Origin: DASUPK01 sp033856335
GTDB lineage: Bacteria; Actinomycetota; Thermoleophilia; Solirubrobacterales; 70-9
Direction of reading: 5' to 3'
Length of the DNA stretch: 6,617 bases
NCBI GenBank assembly: GCA_033856335.1
Contig: JAWVFG010000130.1
Location: 1 to 6,617 of the forward strand
The notes under the pieces were generated by a model that searched no databases, was not told where the DNA came from, and saw nothing but the letters and a program-made list of their open reading frames with translations. Shown here piece by piece: positions 6,490-6,617 of this stretch (within the stretch, counting starts at the first letter, position 1; each line of letters starts with the position of its first letter). The position numbers were made by a program, and so were the translations under genes.

Positions 6490-6504
6490 CACCACACAGT
6501 GGTG
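6490..6504. repeat. Perfect 6-bp palindrome CACCAC-ACA-GTGGTG
   Basis: A second perfect inverted repeat directly after the previous one. Its left arm is part of an 11-base sequence, GCACCACACAG (6489-6499), whose exact reverse complement recurs at 6573-6583. The site can therefore pair locally or over a distance of about 75 bases. Confidence 0.5.
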
Positions 6505-6513
6505 AGAAGTTTA

Positions 6514-6614
6514 GGCGCGGAGGGCGCCGGACTCGAACCGGAACCAACCCTCCCGGGCCGGACGCAGCCATCCTGTGTGGTGCCTCTCGCCTTGAGAGTT
6601 CAACCCTCCACGCC
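6514..6614 (-). ncRNA. tRNA-like structured element lacking a clear anticodon arm
   Basis: Read on the minus strand, 6614-6603 pairs with 6525-6514 in a 12-pair stem with no mismatch apart from two G-U pairs. Inside is a D-arm-like hairpin (CTCTC, loop AAGGC, GAGAG; 6598-6584) with GG in its loop. A T-arm-like hairpin follows (CCGG, loop TTCGAGT, CCGG; 6541-6527) that matches the near-universal tRNA T-loop pattern. A small hairpin where a long variable arm would sit spans 6562-6552. Taking GGAGGGT/GCCCTCC as a 7-bp acceptor gives a molecule of about 92 nt with a G discriminator and no encoded CCA, a length typical of Ser, Leu or Sec tRNAs. The anticodon position is not credible: the best fit at 6582-6566 has only three pairs and lacks the invariant U33. 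It could be a tRNA pseudogene, a noncanonical tRNA or another structured RNA. The two G-U pairs favour minus-strand transcription. Confidence 0.35.
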
Positions 6615-6617
6615 AAA

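Noticed and set aside
6466..6494. Plus-strand tRNA 3' end suggested by ACGGG-ATCGAAT-CCCGT followed by GCACCA.
   Set aside because: Only two bases lie between the T-arm-like stem and ACCA, instead of a seven-base acceptor strand. The first loop base is A, and no D-arm or anticodon arm lies upstream; that space holds the terminator and the end of a coding gene.
6485..6504. Circularly permuted tRNA (3' half before 5' half) suggested by CACCAC-ACA-GTGGTG after a T-arm-like stem.
   Set aside because: The sequence after the putative 5' acceptor strand lacks U8, a D-arm and an anticodon arm.
6514..6614. Bacterial SRP RNA or tmRNA.
   Set aside because: The conserved SRP tetraloop motif (AGGTCCGGAAGGAAGC-like) and the tmRNA 5' signature and tag-coding region are absent, and the element is too short for tmRNA.
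1..6617. CRISPR arrays, insertion sequences or transposase genes.
   Set aside because: No regularly spaced repeats, terminal inverted repeats or transposase-like coding sequence were found.

Overview
The window is GC-rich DNA with tightly packed genes, short or 4-base overlaps between genes, and several GTG/TTG-type start options. Codon use and protein style, especially a membrane-bound double-Cache GGDEF/HD-GYP protein next to a diverged paralogue, suggest a high-GC actinobacterium, most likely of the Thermoleophilia/Solirubrobacterales type. This is an inference from protein style; no rRNA or other marker is present.

Layout. (1) 2-418 (+) is the C-terminal end of a drug-efflux MFS transporter, cut by the window edge. 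Its stop overlaps the start of a MerR-family regulator (415-894, +) in an ATGA junction. (2) Convergent with these, and sharing 14 bases with the regulator's 3' end, is a minus-strand pair: a COG0701-type multi-membrane permease with a His-rich loop and tail (1732-2850), followed through another ATGA overlap by a PhzF-family protein (881-1735). (3) 2851-2994 is a divergent intergenic promoter region. (4) 2995-4290 and 4354-6426 (+) are two tandem membrane-anchored GGDEF plus HD-GYP paralogues. The downstream one keeps nearly all the catalytic residues needed to make and break cyclic di-GMP. The upstream one has the same domain order but has lost the GGDEF signature, the HD pair and most other metal ligands, so it looks catalytically dead in both domains. 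(5) 6427-6617 is non-coding but unusually structured. It holds a GC-rich hairpin terminator, two short perfect palindromes, and a minus-strand element resembling a tRNA: a 12-pair closing stem, a D-arm-like hairpin and a near-perfect T-arm, but no recognisable anticodon arm.

How the genes may work together. The MFS pump and MerR protein look like a self-contained efflux module. The permease and PhzF protein are translationally coupled but have no obvious shared pathway. The most interesting unit is the tandem c-di-GMP pair. An active dual-function enzyme with an extracytoplasmic sensor lies directly downstream of a pseudo-enzyme that may bind a nucleotide or regulate it by pairing with its domains. 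The second point of interest is the tRNA-like element at the right edge, whose only two non-Watson-Crick closing pairs are G-U in a minus-strand transcript but A-C in a plus-strand one.
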